The translations under genes were made by a program, and so were the position numbers. Below the pieces are notes generated by a model, which made no database searches, was not told where the DNA came from, and worked only from the letters and a program-made list of their open reading frames with translations. DNA of 64,000 nt from assembly GCA_002224055.1 (NCBI GenBank), contig AZLU01000039.1, positions 62,001 to 126,000 of the forward strand, read 5' to 3'. Source of the DNA: Pezizomycotina sp. ARF18. Its lineage: Eukaryota > Ascomycota. Shown in pieces: positions 1-12,074 of the stretch; position 1 is the stretch's first letter, and every line of letters begins with the position of its first letter.

Positions 1-1228
1 TCGATATTCGGTTCGTTGCTGAGCGTATGGCCATGCCCGCAGAAAGTGACGGCAGCTGTTGGCAAACTTGATCGACTCCGGAACTATTATCTCTCTACCC
101 TTCTTTAGCCGAAAGCCCGCCGGTGAAGGCCTTAGGCTTAGTTTCGACCTTATGATTAGCCTTGCTGCGGTAGAGAGGGTTGTCTTGCATGAAGGAGGGC
201 TACTTCTCCTCGGCTATAAGGCAGCGCTCGTTCCAGTAAGGCGAATCCATCGTGGCTGCATACAATGGCATGTTATTATCCAAGATTCCCTGGTTTCTCG
301 TGACGTAGCGGACAACATCGACCGCCTCCTAGAACCAGACATTGAACAACTGAAAGGCGAAGCTTACCTCGGCTGGTGTGAGGATGTATCCGTTGCCTTG
401 GGGCTGGATGGCAAGAATCCGATTGCCAAACTGTCAAAGGGCCTCTCAGAGCTTGGTCGGTTTGGAACCTGACACAGGTTTCAGCAAGCCTAGGTATTAC
501 GACACCGCGCCAGTGAATGCAGGCGGATCTATACAGGCACAGTGGGCGAAAAGCAGCATCAAACCATGTTTTACAGTTTCCGGGGCTTTCTTAGAGCGTT
601 TTGACAACTCTTGGCATTCTCACAGTATCGTTTACGACGAGAATCGAAAATCGCCTGGGTAGTGCTTCGGTTTTACCTTATACTCTACATGATCAGATGC
701 TACTCGTACGCAACGACTACCAAGCCAAGAATTGCGTTTCAATACTAATCGCGAAGAAGGACAACACAAGGCCAGAACAAGCATCGTCACTGAAGCAACG
801 CGGTGGAATAAAGAATATAGCCGTAGTATCGGGCTGTCACTCGAAATACCATTCGGGAATATTCATCTTGCCATCGAAGAGGCAGACAGGGAGTGTAGCA
901 CCGTACCGTAGCGAAGAATCTTGTGGGAATAGAGCTACTCGATATCGTTTCTCAAAAATCCGGCACCAAACCCAAGGTTATCAAGATGAACTCTGGCATA
1001 GAATGCTGCCATAAGTTGCCGCGGCAATGCGATATACTTGCATGCTCCGTGAAAGATCTCGAAGAAATGATGGGTACTGAGTTTGAGCGAGAAAAGGAGA
1101 CCGTCATGGACTCAAAGGACTGGAGTTGGACAAGGGTCACGGATTTTTTTAAGCCTTGCACAGCAGCTGGCGCTGCCCAGGGAATGTTGGAAATCAAGGA
1201 TGCAGGCTATCAAACGGAAGTGGTCTAA
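1..1228 (+). CDS. Family B large uncharacterised fungal protein, 3' part (copy 1)
   Basis: Three to four consecutive plus-strand frames together read like one protein that starts left of the window. In order they show a CW motif near base 45, a hydrophobic Gly block (VERVVLHEGGLLLLGYKAAL), a CIQWHVI motif, a WCEDVSVALGL segment, SIVYDENRKS followed by a W-V-V hydrophobic stretch (about 620-700), and a C-terminal block with CDILACSVKDLEEMM and a W-S-W...FFKPC ending, stop at 1228. The same order recurs in the gene at 43716-46759, so the two are paralogues. From memory this is a Pezizomycotina family of large proteins with the GG-hydrophobic/QWH signature and no assigned function. Small indels shift the frame several times, so it is either an error-ridden assembly of a live gene or a decayed copy. 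No catalytic motif seen. Confidence 0.6.
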
Positions 1229-3938
1229 GAGCGATTTTAACCTGAAATGGATAGGGGCAAAGATAAACCGACATCCTGATAACCAGCTCTCCGTCATTCC
1301 AGAAATGGGCGTATGTTTGGGAATAAAAATAAGGGGATGGCAATCCCTCCACTCTCGCTTCTCAATTATTGCTTTCTATAGCGTTTGAGAATCTTCTATT
1401 ATGACCGTTGCTACTATCGTGGTTGCCTTTTTACTACTACTGCTGCTACTACTCCTGCTGTTATCGCTGCTATTGCCGTTGATGCTTGTGAAATTGTATA
1501 TTATTGATATTTGATAATGCTCTTTAGTAGTCGTTTACGCCGTTGTTGCTACCGTTGATGCCGTTAATACCGCTGATACTGTCGATGTTTAACTCACGCG
1601 TTGGCTCTGCAATTTAATGCTATTACTGTAATTTAAGGCTGCTGTACTTGGTACCCTCAATATGAGTATACAAACATGAATCTGTCGCTACTAGTATATT
1701 AACCACCTAAAAACTTGATAATACTAGTGACGATGCTATCGCAGTCGATCTTGGATTATCTTGGGGAGGGGACGGCAATTTGGTTCAAATCTTTGATCCT
1801 CTAAGTTTTAAATTCTTCGTTACATAACAATATCGCTCCCTATGTAGAATAGTATGGAAATAATATTTGTTATAGGTAGATATAGCTATTTCTCCTTCTT
1901 TCTCCTCCTCTCCACTCTCTGAGCTTAAGGCGAAGAAAAAAAAGGGGGGTATGGCCTCCTCAGAACTCTCAAATCGGAGAGAACAATGCAATTCCTAAGA
2001 TTAGTAAAGACGCTCGCGCCTCCAACGGTCCCTGCTATGCGCACCTAATTAGAGGATTCCAATTTACTAACCAGTCTGCCTCGTAATATAGACCAGGCTC
2101 GTTCCTCAAATCGTCAAATACTAAATCAGCTAATGAGGCAACAATGAGAGCGCTGTTAGGGCCTCAAACTCGCCCGATCCGATTTGGCTGGTTGGCGAAG
2201 GAGAATCGCGAGACTATATAATAAAGTCGTTAATTTGATCCATGATGTGTTCCACTTTAGCGGCCAGCAATTTTAACAGATGAAAATCGCCCAAGCAAAT
2301 TGAAGATACGTACCGGTATAACAAGCGTCCACAACGTCGACGGCCCAGATGGCGATGAAAATTTTCAAGATATGACGAGAAAAAAAAGTCACTAATATTA
2401 ACGATAGATGAACCTCCCCGAGTGCGAAAATTCAACTCAATGACCGAAAGATATAATAATGACTCAATAAAACAACCAATCACGACAAAAATATTTTATC
2501 GATATTCGTGATCAATAGCTATATTCCTATAAGCGTATCACCAGGAAAAGCAAGCTTTGCGCATTGTCGTATACCTATCTTACCTGAAAGATCATGCAGA
2601 TGCGACATACATATCCGGTTTGCGTCGTTATGCATTCTGCCTCTAACTCGCGTGCGGCAGCTCGCCTTTCAAACTGCAAGTTTGAGGTCTTTATATACAA
2701 GCCATCCGTCTAAACCACCCACTAGCAGCTCACTCAGGCTTTCAAAAAAATTTTTACCAATACCTCTTCCTATCCCAGGAAAAGGATTCTCTGGCCTTCG
2801 TAGCACCGATGTTCACCTTGGCATGTGGATTGATCACCGGTCTCTGATAATAGCCGAAAACGAACGCGAACAAACTACGAATTCACGGCATATAAGCAAC
2901 GGTAACGCAAAGTGCAACCTCATATATTATTTTGTAGAAGAACTGGAAGGCTGTTTACCTATCCATCTCAACTGGCCATCCAGCCTTAAAGATTTAACAT
3001 CAAGATGTGTGTATACGCGCATGGGCCTAAATTTCCCCCATTTGTATATGACATGATTTCCAATTCGGGGCTTTGGGGTCTAAGTAAAAAGCTGCCCCGT
3101 TGCGTTGGAGGCTTTTTCGTAAACGGTTGGAGTGTGTTTTTTTAAATGGTATATTTCCAATAGTCTATATAAATATACCGATAGCGACGATATCACGAAA
3201 CAACCGCAAAAAAAAAAAAAAAAAGAAGAAAGAAAGAAAGAATTGAATCTACAAGAGTTGGGATTCCCACTTTGTCACAACAGTAGTACTAATCAACGAT
3301 ACGAGGCTTGTTTAGGCAGAGCGGACGGGATGCCAAATTTTCCTCGTTCTGTGCTCGTAGATGTCTGGTGCACCTGCGAAGCCGGTATATATGCTGTGGT
3401 TGAGGTTTTGGCAAGGGTGAAAATTTTTTTCCCTTTTTTTTTTTTTTTTTTTTTGGTTTTGAACTAGGAGCGATATTGGGCGCATTAACTAACCGAAGAG
3501 GTTTCTGGAGAGCTCTAACCGGGGAAGCCTAGCTTCTTCGCCAAATAGCGTTTATAAGATATCGACGATGGAGAGAGTGCAATTGATGTTCGCGGCTGCT
3601 AACACTCTATAAATCGTATGCTTCCAGAGCTAGTCTATGATGGTGTCTAAATACACCTTTCATATGGAGGGGGGAAAACAGTTGGACCGGAACTATTCTC
3701 CTCCTTCACGCCACTGTTCACGAAATCACCCTGGATGTGTCCTACCAATTGGCCGGGCACTCTCCGACAAAAGCCGGAGATTTCTCTTTGTAATTGCTTT
3801 TGCTAAAATGAGTGGAAAAAGATGTGATATTATCCATATAACACCGTATGCAAAATTGAATTTCCCCCGCGTCCCCCTCCTTCCGTCGCTAAAAAAAAAA
3901 ATATCTCCCGTAACAGATATGAAAAGTTCTACCATTCA
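1229..3938. other. Intergenic DNA; imperfect trinucleotide tract and one orphan reading frame
   Basis: About 1400-1590 is an imperfect CTG/CTA/GTT-type trinucleotide tract. A 182-codon plus-strand reading frame runs 2508-3056; it is not recognisable and is listed separately. Long A and T runs occur near 3210-3230 and 3427-3454. No tRNA or conserved protein was seen. Confidence 0.5.
2508..3056 (+). CDS. Orphan reading frame, possibly spurious
   Basis: Uninterrupted 182-codon frame, notable because most true genes in this window are frame-broken. The product is Ser/Pro/Arg-mixed with no recognised domain, no signal peptide and no clear membrane segment. Nothing in its surroundings supports expression. 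It may be a chance reading frame in a moderately AT-rich spacer, or a lineage-specific gene. Confidence 0.2.
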   Translation: MINSYIPISVSPGKASFAHCRIPILPERSCRCDIHIRFASLCILPLTRVRQLAFQTASLRSLYTSHPSKPPTSSSLRLSKKFLPIPLPIPGKGFSGLRSTDVHLGMWIDHRSLIIAENEREQTTNSRHISNGNAKCNLIYYFVEELEGCLPIHLNWPSSLKDLTSRCVYTRMGLNFPHLYMT

Positions 3939-4721
3939 TCAATAAAGACCATGTCCCCCTACCGCCTCTTCTTCCCCACCTTCCTCACCATACGGAACAT
4001 CATCGATCCCAATCTTCTCATAACCCTCCTCCTCCTCCGTCGTCTCCCCCTCCGTACTAGCAATACTCTCAACGGCACTAATCCTCCCTTTTCCCCTCCC
4101 CGCTCTTTCCCTAACTGTCCCCGCACCGCCGAGATCCGGTCCGTACTCCCCTCCGTGCTCGACGCGCAGCATATCCTCAGCGCCTTCATCGTCCGTAACC
4201 GCGTGCGCGGCGCTAGCCCTACTCGAAGCCCTTTCGTCCATTGATAAACCACCCGTAGACTCCGCCATCCGTATTCCTCCATCATCACCTTCTTCTTCTC
4301 CCTCCTTACTGCCGCCCTCACCCGTATCAGAGAACATAACATCCCTATAATCCTCTCATCAAACCCCCTTCCCCCTATCCCCTCCCTCCCTTCCCCTTCC
4401 CTTCCCTGCCATCTCTTTCCCGCTCCGCTTCGCCTTCATACCCTCGTCGACCTCCCCCCTCTCCTTCGCGATCTCACGTAACCTAGCGGCGTCGGCTTCG
4501 ACTTTGCGTACTTTGTCGAGTTCCGATACGAACCAGTTTATCCCCACCAGAGCCCGGCGCAGATGAGGGAGAGGATGTAGAAGTGGATGGACGACGTGTA
4601 GAAGGCGAGGGCGATTAGGGTTATTTGGAGGAGGAGGAAGGAGGCGTTTGTGGAGGAGGAGGGCGGGGGGTGCGCCGGCGACGAAGATCGATTCGAAGAG
4701 GTCGGAGATGAAGGATGCCAT
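3939..4721 (-). CDS. pkr1: V-type ATPase assembly factor PKR1-like protein
   Basis: Starts MASFISDLFESIF at 4721, matching the conserved N-terminus of fungal Pkr1. Pkr1 is a small ER membrane protein that helps assemble the V0 sector of the vacuolar ATPase. After a frame change the sequence reads TNASFLLLQITLIALAFY, then SSIHFYILSLICAGLWWG and INWFVSELDKV, i.e. two adjacent membrane helices followed by the family's charged tail. The tail continues in another frame as a Ser/Glu/Gly-rich acidic region ending near EEEEGYEKIG, stop at 3939. At least two frame breaks lie in or beside homopolymers; the one before GINWF needs a single extra C in the plus-strand run at 4542-4545. Divergent from SmD1 with a 1.1 kb spacer. 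The N-terminal call is good; assigning the acidic tail to the same gene is inference. Confidence 0.78.
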
Positions 4722-5568
4722 TTGTTTTGCTTATTTGGGGTGAAGAAGGTGGGGTGTGATTGTTGTTGTAGGATGGGCGTGCTTGGATGATGTTGTACGG
4801 GTGTTGTATGCTGTGCGAGGTGGGGGGGTGATAGTTTATCGTGGGGAGTTCTCTGAGGTTTTTTCGTATGACGGCCGTAATGCGGGAGAATCTGAAAAAA
4901 ACCGGGTTAGCAATCGCTCTGTGAGAATGAAAAGAGTAGCAAAGAGCAAGCCGTACTGTACTAGCAATGAGTATCGTCAGATTCGTAAGCTAGAGGAAAG
5001 CTTGGAGAAAAGCTCGTCTCGTGAAAAAAAAAAAAAAGCTTGGTTGTATTCTGCTATTTGTTCTCGGAAGCAGAAGGCGGGGAAAATCGGGAAACATGTA
5101 ACCAATGCCGAGGGAATTACTCTATCGCGACGAAAGCTGAACAAGCTTGGAGAACGTGATATCGTGAGGAGACGGAGGAGGCCTTTATATAGCGACGAGG
5201 GCTGTGAACTAGGATGGTGATGATGGCGATGTTGGTGAGTTGTCCTTTGCAGGAAAGAAGACACGGTTGAAGTGGGTGGTGGAGTAGTGGAGTCGTGGTG
5301 GGGGTGGGGGGTGTTTGTTTGATGTCCAGAAGCCCTCCGCAAAGGTTGCTTTCTAGGAGCTTTGCTTCTCCTTTTGACAAGCAAAGCAGGAAGCAAAGCA
5401 GCTGAAAAGGGTTTGCTTTTTGTTCGGGAGAGCTTGCGGGGAAAGAAACACTGGAGCAGTTTCTTGGCAGATAAAAGCTCCGATAGAGAGCTTCTCCCGC
5501 GTTAAAGCCACAGCAACTTATGACTCAGCAATTTCTACCGTTAAGGCCACACTTACGCCACAACCTTT

Positions 5569-5571
<3 letters not shown>

Positions 5572-5603
<32 letters not shown>
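5572..5603. promoter_or_regulatory. Poly(dA:dT) tract (T32) upstream of SmD1
   Basis: Uninterrupted run of 32 T, the longest homopolymer in the window, about 250 bases before the SmD1 start. Long poly(dA:dT) tracts exclude nucleosomes in fungal promoters, so a promoter role is plausible, but this is inference. Exact length may be unreliable. Confidence 0.4.
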
Positions 5604-5853
5604 CTTTCTTCAAACACGAACGCCAGCCAACAACCAAAACCTCCAAACTTTTTTGACCATCAGCATCACCGCGCGAACAAAGTCAAACAAACAACAACAA
5701 CACAACCGCCTCGTCCCTTTTCTCTTATTCGCGCGACGAAGGACGGAAGAACACTACATACACTACATTCTCCTCTATACATCCGATAAAAAAACGCGAA
5801 TCGAGTTAATTAATTTAGTAAAAAAAGAAAGAATCGCAAAAAGGCCCGCCAAA

Positions 5854-6379
5854 ATGAAGTTGGTCAGGTAACGTCGACCGATATCCTCAAAAGCTCTTCC
5901 TCCCTCCCTCCCCTTTTCCTCCCCTCCACGTCCCGTACTATCCTCCCCAGCTACCCCTCTCCCTCCACCTACTGACGAACCTCGCCCTCATCCTCTGTGC
6001 TCGTCTGCGACTGCATTAGGTTCCTAATGAAATGCGCCAACGAAACCGTAACCGTCGAGCTCAAAAACGGCACCATAGTCCACGGCACCATAACCACCGT
6101 CACTCCGACCATGAACACCTCCCTCCGCACCGTCCGCATGACCGTCAAGAACCGCGACCCCATATCGCTCGACACGATCAACATCAGGGTAGCACGATCC
6201 GCTACGTTATTTTGCCGGACAGCTTGCCGCTGGACTCGCTGCTGGTCGACGACACGGTTAAGGCGAAGAATAAGGCGAGGAAGGAAGGTGATAAGGATAA
6301 GGGCGGTAGGGGGGTGGTGGTGGTGGTGGGAGGGAGGGGGATGGGAGAGGTGGGGGTAGGGACGGGGGAGGGGTGGTGA
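5854..6379 (+). CDS. smd1: Small nuclear ribonucleoprotein Sm D1
   Basis: Core spliceosomal Sm protein; part of the heptameric ring on U1, U2, U4 and U5 snRNA. Exon 1 (5854-5867) encodes MKLVR up to a GTAACG donor; the intron runs 5868-6019 and exon 2 opens with FLMK, reproducing the invariant MKLVRFLMK start. Sm1 follows ([19 protein letters not shown]), then [20 protein letters not shown]. The Sm2 block reads [21 protein letters not shown] but lies one frame over: INIR and STIRY join only if the GGG at 6187-6189 were GGGG. The 3' end is G-rich; one extra G near 6310 would give an RG/GG-rich tail like the family's arginine-glycine tail. Size fits the family (about 120-170 residues). A one-base break in an essential single-copy gene points to sequence error. 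Confidence 0.92.
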
Positions 6380-6850
6380 TAGGAGGGGGAGGGGGAGGGG
6401 GTTTTAGAGCGCTCTTCTTCGGGGGATCGGTGATGGGGATGTTAAGATTGGTTGGGGAATATCTACCGGTTATATCAAAATAAAAATGCGGAAGGCTAAG
6501 AAAGGATGATGGAATAATACGGAGAGATTTCTATCCTCGTGCCTTTAATATAGGCAAGCTTCCTTTTTCTTACCCAAAAACTACAAACAAACTTGTACTT
6601 CTACTTTCTACGAACATGCAACGTTTTTACTATTATTGATATTCTTACTTCCTTCACATATTTTCTGGTAGTTCCGGGATAAACTGGTGCCGGTGTCCTT
6701 TTTTTTTTTTTTTTTTTTCAAAAAATTCAAAAAAAAATCCTTCCACATATGAATATCCAGTAGAAACTTTTTCTCTTTTCGCGGAAAAGCGTAATTGTAC
6801 AATTCTACGAGTACATGACCTTAACCATCCAACAGTAAATGTCCGCCATG
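6380..6850. other. Convergent 3' spacer between SmD1 and KEL3
   Basis: AT-rich spacer holding the 3' flanks of two convergent genes, with a long T run near 6700-6718. No gene seen. Confidence 0.5.
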
Positions 6851-9072
6851 CTACTTCCTCAAGCAACTCTCTTTACCGCCTCCTCCCGCCCCGCTCTGCG
6901 CCTGCCCTTCCTCCCCCGTCATCATAACCACACCACCCCCCTCTCCAACACCCAACTCCTCCAACTCCTCCTCCCTAGCCCTAACTTCCTCCCTCGCCTC
7001 CCACCACCTGCTCTCCGCCTTCTCGAACGCCGCCGTGCGCACCTCCTTAACGCTCATATTGACCGCGCCCCCATCCTCTGCGACCAGCGCCTGAAACACG
7101 GCCGAAGTACGTAACCCGAACTCCCTTAGACTTTCAAACGGGTGCGGCATCGGTAGCGTCGACACCGGTTCCGCGTCTGGTTCTGTAATAGGTGTTTCTG
7201 GCTCCGTTACCGTTGGAGATAGTGGTGTCGTAGCAGTGTCGGCTTTTTGTTTCCGTTTCGACGGCGTGAATTTCTTCTCTTCGATTTCCTCTTCTCCGCT
7301 TTCATCGCTATCGTCTTCATCATCCTCGTCTTCGTCTTCGTCGTCTTCGTCCTCGCTTTCTTCAAGCTCACCGGCAACGACGGGATCGCGCTTGAAGATC
7401 GTAGTGCAACCGTCGAGCTTTTCCAGGTTTACTTTGTACATCTCGTCGAACGTAATCTCGACGTCCCCCTTCTCCGCCGTTCCGCCGTACATATACAGCA
7501 CATCACTCTGCACCGCCAGCGACGTATTAAACCTCGCGGCCGGTAACGTCAGACTGACCTCCTCCATCTTCGCCACCTCCACTTTTCTAGCTTCCTCCTT
7601 CTCCTTCTCAATCTGTTCTAACGTCTCCTTCGCCTCCCATCTTTTTCTAGCAGCGCGAGGTTTTTCAATAATTCTAACTCGTCCGCTTTCGCTCTATCCC
7701 TTTTACTCATCGCGGGCGCGGTGGCGGTATTACCCCCTTGCGGGGTTTACGCAGCTTGACTTCGTAGAAGCGGTTAGGGACGATTCCCCACACGTGCATG
7801 GTGTCGAAGAATTGGGAGTCGAGCTTTTCCTCGGAGGTTTCCTCGTCGAATACGCCGCCGTACATCACGCCGCGGCCGCGGTGGTGCGCCATCGTCACGC
7901 CGACGCGGGTAGGGGTGGGGATGTTACCGGCTTTTTTTCGGCGCTCCCAGCGGGCGAGTGGTACGTCTTTGCCTCCGCTTCCTCCTTTGGTAGTTTTACC
8001 CTCCTTCTTCGCACTACCTTCCTTGGCCGCGGTAGCAGTAGTCTCCGGTTGTCCGATCTTCAACAACCAAGTATCAACATGTACCATCGGAACATCCTTG
8101 ACTCTACTCCCCCTCCTCCTCCCTTCTTTTTACTCTGATTATCCTTCGCCGTAGTTTTAACTCTACTATACCCGCCAATATCACAGCGCCAGCCTCATGC
8201 GGCAAAAAAGAAAAACTAGAGCGGGACGGCGGGTATGGTATATGCGATGCGGTGGGAAGGGGGATGTTATGCCACGTGTGGGAGGATACGTCGAAGAGGT
8301 ATAGGTCGTTTAGGTATTTCGTCGTTGTTGGGGATGTCGCTTGGAAGCCGCCGAAGAGGAGGATGTAGTTCTTGTGGTAGGTCATGCGGTGGCCGCTGCG
8401 GCCTCTGGGTGGGTTAGCAACAAAAACAACAATCTATCTACTTTCAAAACCCCTCCCCCGAACAGAAAGGGGTTTTTTTTTTTTTGAAGAGGGATAGAGA
8501 GATTCTCACCACTAGGACTCCCCCTGACGTCAATTCTCTCCCACTCCGCTTCTCCGTATCAAGCCTCCAAAAATCCGCGTAGTGGTAAAAAACCCCTTGC
8601 TTCGGACTGCTGAACTCCCCCCCGAACAGCCAGAGCTCACCTTTTCCCTGTCCGCCACACGTAATAGCCGCGCCGCTCCGCGGCATCGGACTATTCCCGC
8701 TCGTTATCTCCCTCCACTCGTTTCTCTCCGTATGGTATACATACAGATCATTGTAGAACTTTACCGTCGGTGGATTACCACTGTACAACTCGCCGCCGTA
8801 CAAAACAGCTCCTTTGGATTGGAGGGGTTGGCGACGAGGAGGGCGTTTGAGCGCGGCGGTGGTGGGTGGGGGAAGGGGGGGATTCGTGGACGGCCATGTG
8901 GAGGGCTTGCTTGGCGGCGTACTCTTCGAGGATGGCGTCGATGTCTTGGTCGTCGGAGTCGGAGTCGGCGGTGGTGTCTTTTTTGGCGGTTTTCTTTGCG
9001 GATTTTTTGGAGGCCTTTTTCGGCTTTTGCGGCCTTGAGAGCTGCTTTGGATTTTTTGTCCTTTTTGGCCAT
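6851..9072 (-). CDS. kel3: Kelch-repeat protein KEL3-like with C-terminal DUF4110 region
   Basis: ATG at 9072 opens MAKKDKKSKAALKAAKAEKG, the Lys/Ala-rich start of the fungal KEL3/KLHDC4-type family. Kelch blades follow: LFCTAAS (shifted from LLFGGE), FYNDLYVYHTERNEWREI, LWLFGGEFSSPKQGVFYHYA, then after an intron (8509-8405, GTGAGA donor) HRMTYHKNYILLFGGFQ, YLNDLYLFDVSSHTWH, RWERRKKAGNIPTPTRVG, YGGVFDEETSEEKLDSQFF, and SDVLYMYGGTAEKGD. Next comes a long acidic stretch (about 7300-7400, E/D runs) and a C-terminal MPHPFESLREF...SRWWEAREEV block typical of DUF4110, stop at 6851. Four or five frame shifts interrupt it. Kelch repeats form a beta-propeller for protein binding; the precise role of this fungal family is unsettled. 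Length about 700 residues fits. Confidence 0.9.
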
Positions 9073-11607
9073 GGTTGGTGATGTTGAAAGTTGGTAGTGA
9101 TGAGGGTCTGGTGGTTTTAGTGTGAAAAAGTTGGAGATTGACAATTTGGAGGAGCTTTTTATTTGTGTGGGGTGAAAGAGCTTTGAGCTTGGAAAAAAAA
9201 AAAAAAAAAAAAAAAGAGTATTAACCTAAAGTGGAATATGCACGTGTTGCACTACCTTATCAAAGATGAGATTCAAAGTCGGCCGTCATGGCTCAATTCT
9301 CGAATCTCGATACGACGTCACCAAATCCGACGCGACGCACGCTGAAAGCGCTCAGAGGTAGTATTCTATGGTACACCATATATAATACTAGATAATCATC
9401 CTTTTCTTTCTCGAGCCGGCCCCTGACCATCCTGCCCAAGGGTACCGAGTATTTACAGACCATTGTGTTTTCCGTTCAACACTTTTTCCGACGATATTTT
9501 CTTTAACTGTAAGGTAGTAGGGAATTAAACGTTGGCAGTTAGATCGCGCAAAGTACGCTTCGCCAGATGAGCCAGGCCAAAGCGCTTGCGTGGCTCCGTG
9601 TTTCGGGATGTGAAGCGATAAAGTAGTTACCTCTGTATTCATTACTATTCAAATACCCGCAAAGGAAACCTCGATCATATCAGCCAAAACCTGAATGAAG
9701 CTATCGTCCTCATATTATTATCGATGCATTAGTAAAGGTACAGATACAACCTTCAAGGCTCTGGGGAAGTATAGAAAGGGGAAAATTGAAACCAGACGAA
9801 GCATGCTTAGAGTCAAAACAGTACGCGTGGAATTAAGAGAATGATCCTTCCACCATTCCCCGCCGAAATATAAATAAAAAAAGGCGCAATAATAAAATAA
9901 AAATAGCCCTTTAAAATCCAGCCCACCCTATATACCACTTTCTCACTCCACCTAACGGTTCAATTGACCAATCCACCAGATGTCGTACGCTGTAACTGAA
10001 CAATCAGTGGAAAACCCCGGACCAATATACAACGACACTACCATATACCAAACTCATATTTTTTTAAAAAAAGTTAGCTGGGTCTTTCTCTAGCTTATAA
10101 TATTAATAGCCAGACACCTTGAGCTCGCAGCATCAGACGGTTCTATACACAGCTTCTAATAGTCATTCAAATTCTTTCTTATTTTTCACGCTTTGGCAAT
10201 CTAGGCGGTGAAGGAGCGGAAAAAATAGTACCTGATCGGTTTGCGCTTTATAGCTTTATGGCGAAGCTTACTATGTCGCGTAGTGTAGTTGGATATCTTA
10301 GAAGTTAAGAGGGTATTGGGGGTGGGATCTGGAAATTTGTAAACTTTTGTAATATGGTGTTCGTAAGAAAGAGACCCATTTTGGAAATTATGTATATGTC
10401 TTAGATATAGTATTATTATTGTCGTTACAGACAACCCCCGTCTCTTATAGTCCCGTTAGCCGCTCCTACTACTTATTTTATTATTTAGTAGATTAGCGGA
10501 GCCGAGCAAATGAGACTAATCTCTTCCCCCCTTCTCTAACCTAAGGGACGCCTGTATTGCGCGATCAGGATTCCTTGACTTGGTTTATATTTTAAGTACC
10601 CAACGCGCTAAACAGTAGAACACGCGTCCGCGTTATACAGGCTTATTACCGCTCTTCGGCAATAGCAAAAACTTATATTAATACATACTTATTTATGTGA
10701 AGAGTAGATTCAATTTTTTATAAAGAAGGGGAATAGAAGGGGAAACTGAGGCAGGGGTAATTATAGTCGTATGCGAGGCAGATTATTGACGTTGAAACAC
10801 TATGAATGTAAGTGTTTTTAGAAATTCGAATGTTATTATCAATATTTAGTAGAAGGGGGGGAGAATAACGGCAGACCTAGTTAAGTATATATTATAAACT
10901 GCCTCGTGTCGTTCGGAAAAAAAAAAAAAAAAGCGGTTCTCCGAAGGATCTAAATTTGATAATACAAGATCTATAATTCTGGATAAAAACAAAAAGAAAA
11001 CCCTCGAGGCTGGCTCAAATTCTCGGTATTGCCACCTTCCGAGCTTGAGACCAGGGTATCGCGGCGGGTGATTTTCAGGCTCTTACCATACCATTACCGT
11101 CTTTTTCCCGCGGGCGCTTATGTCACCGCGTTAAACAATGTTCGCACTCGGAGAATAAAAGCCCCAGCGCTTACTCATGGGGCGTCGGCGAATCGCGAAA
11201 GGGAAAAGACGCAATACAATGCCTGAGTGGTGCTTTTTTTGGCCCGCTATGGTTCTCAATAATCCTCTTTAATATTAGGGAAAACATGGAAAAAAAAATT
11301 GGAATAAAACACTGGTTGACGATGATTTTGATCACCATGAAAAACCTGTAGGCTGCTGCTAAGCTAAGATTACGCAAGTTGCTTTAATGTAGAGGCTCTG
11401 CCAGAAGCTATATAGGACGTCGTCAACTGCCATTCCCGCCTTCGGTAAATCAACAAGCAAATTTGAAATCTGCGGCAGTTCCTCTCAACGACTTCCAGAG
11501 GTTCCAAACTCCCTTAATTCTATCCAATTTCCGTATCTTTTTCTGTCCGTGATATCAAATCGCATCCATGCTCAAAAGCTCTTGGAAACATTCCTACTAG
11601 TCGTCAT
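9073..11607. other. AT-rich gene-poor spacer
   Basis: Contains A runs near 9193-9215 and 10918-10932. A short GC-richer patch near 10440-10640 contains an imperfect inverted repeat around a TA-rich loop (about 10452-10506), possibly an old element remnant, but no coding similarity was recognised. No tRNA found. Confidence 0.45.
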
Positions 11608-12074
11608 GTCCTACCGAGTATTTCGCGTCGAAACCAAGCTGGGAGACCTGGTCGACCCCGACATACCCCGTCCCGCCTACCACCAAGCCCTCTTCGTCGA
11701 AACCCAAAAGCGACGGATCCGGCTACACCAACCACGTCACAGGCGTCGTAACCTCGAGCGCCGGAATGACATACGAAACGAAACCTTCCGAGGATCCCTC
11801 GCAGTCCGAAACCTTCCACGAGAATACCACTCGGAACCGTCGCCGCGGCTGATTACCCAATAAATTCGACGACGCGTTGAAGTGGTGTCCTCTTCAACAT
11901 AAGCAGAATGAGTATAATCCAAAACAAATAATACCGAGCAGTTCAAGTCAGTGGGTGGGGTTATTAGTTTTATGGGGAGGGGGAGGCGGGACCGCAGATG
12001 TATAGGTGCAAGCAGTGGACTTTGAACACTGCTATACGGCGTTAAGGGATTCGAACGTTCTTCAGACTATTTAG
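11608..12074 (+). CDS. Small fungal hypothetical protein (conserved Pezizomycotina family)
   Basis: Starts MSYRVFRVETKLGD at 11608. Adjacent frames continue YHQALFVET, SDGSGYTNHVTGVV, GMTYETKPSEDPSQSETFHE, GTVAAADYP, KFDDALKWCPPQHKQNEYNP, then MYRCKQWTLNTAIRR and LRDSNVLQT, stop TAG at 12072-12074. This order (YRVETKLG, QA(L/V)FVET, HVTG, GMTYE, a lone Cys-Pro-Pro region, then RC..WT near the C-terminus) matches a small conserved family of Pezizomycotina proteins of about 150 residues that I remember only as hypothetical. Function unknown; probably soluble, with no signal peptide or membrane segment. At least three small indels break the frame, one shortening an A run near 11867. Same strand as nothing nearby. 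Confidence 0.65.

Noticed and set aside
4756-5396. Overlapping frames on both strands upstream of SmD1
   Set aside because: Low-complexity His/Ser/Arg-rich translations, no motif; best seen as promoter spacer between divergent PKR1 and SmD1.
7236-8138. 300-codon plus-strand Ser-rich frame
   Set aside because: Antisense to the conserved KEL3 C-terminal half; the Ser run is the complement of the Asp/Glu run.
10441-10640. GC-richer patch with an imperfect inverted repeat, possible old element terminus
   Set aside because: No second terminus, target duplication or coding similarity; kept only as a note in the spacer entry.
12040-12070. GATTCGAAC motif suggestive of a minus-strand tRNA
   Set aside because: Flanks do not fold as a tRNA, and the bases are explained as the 3' end of the small hypothetical CDS.
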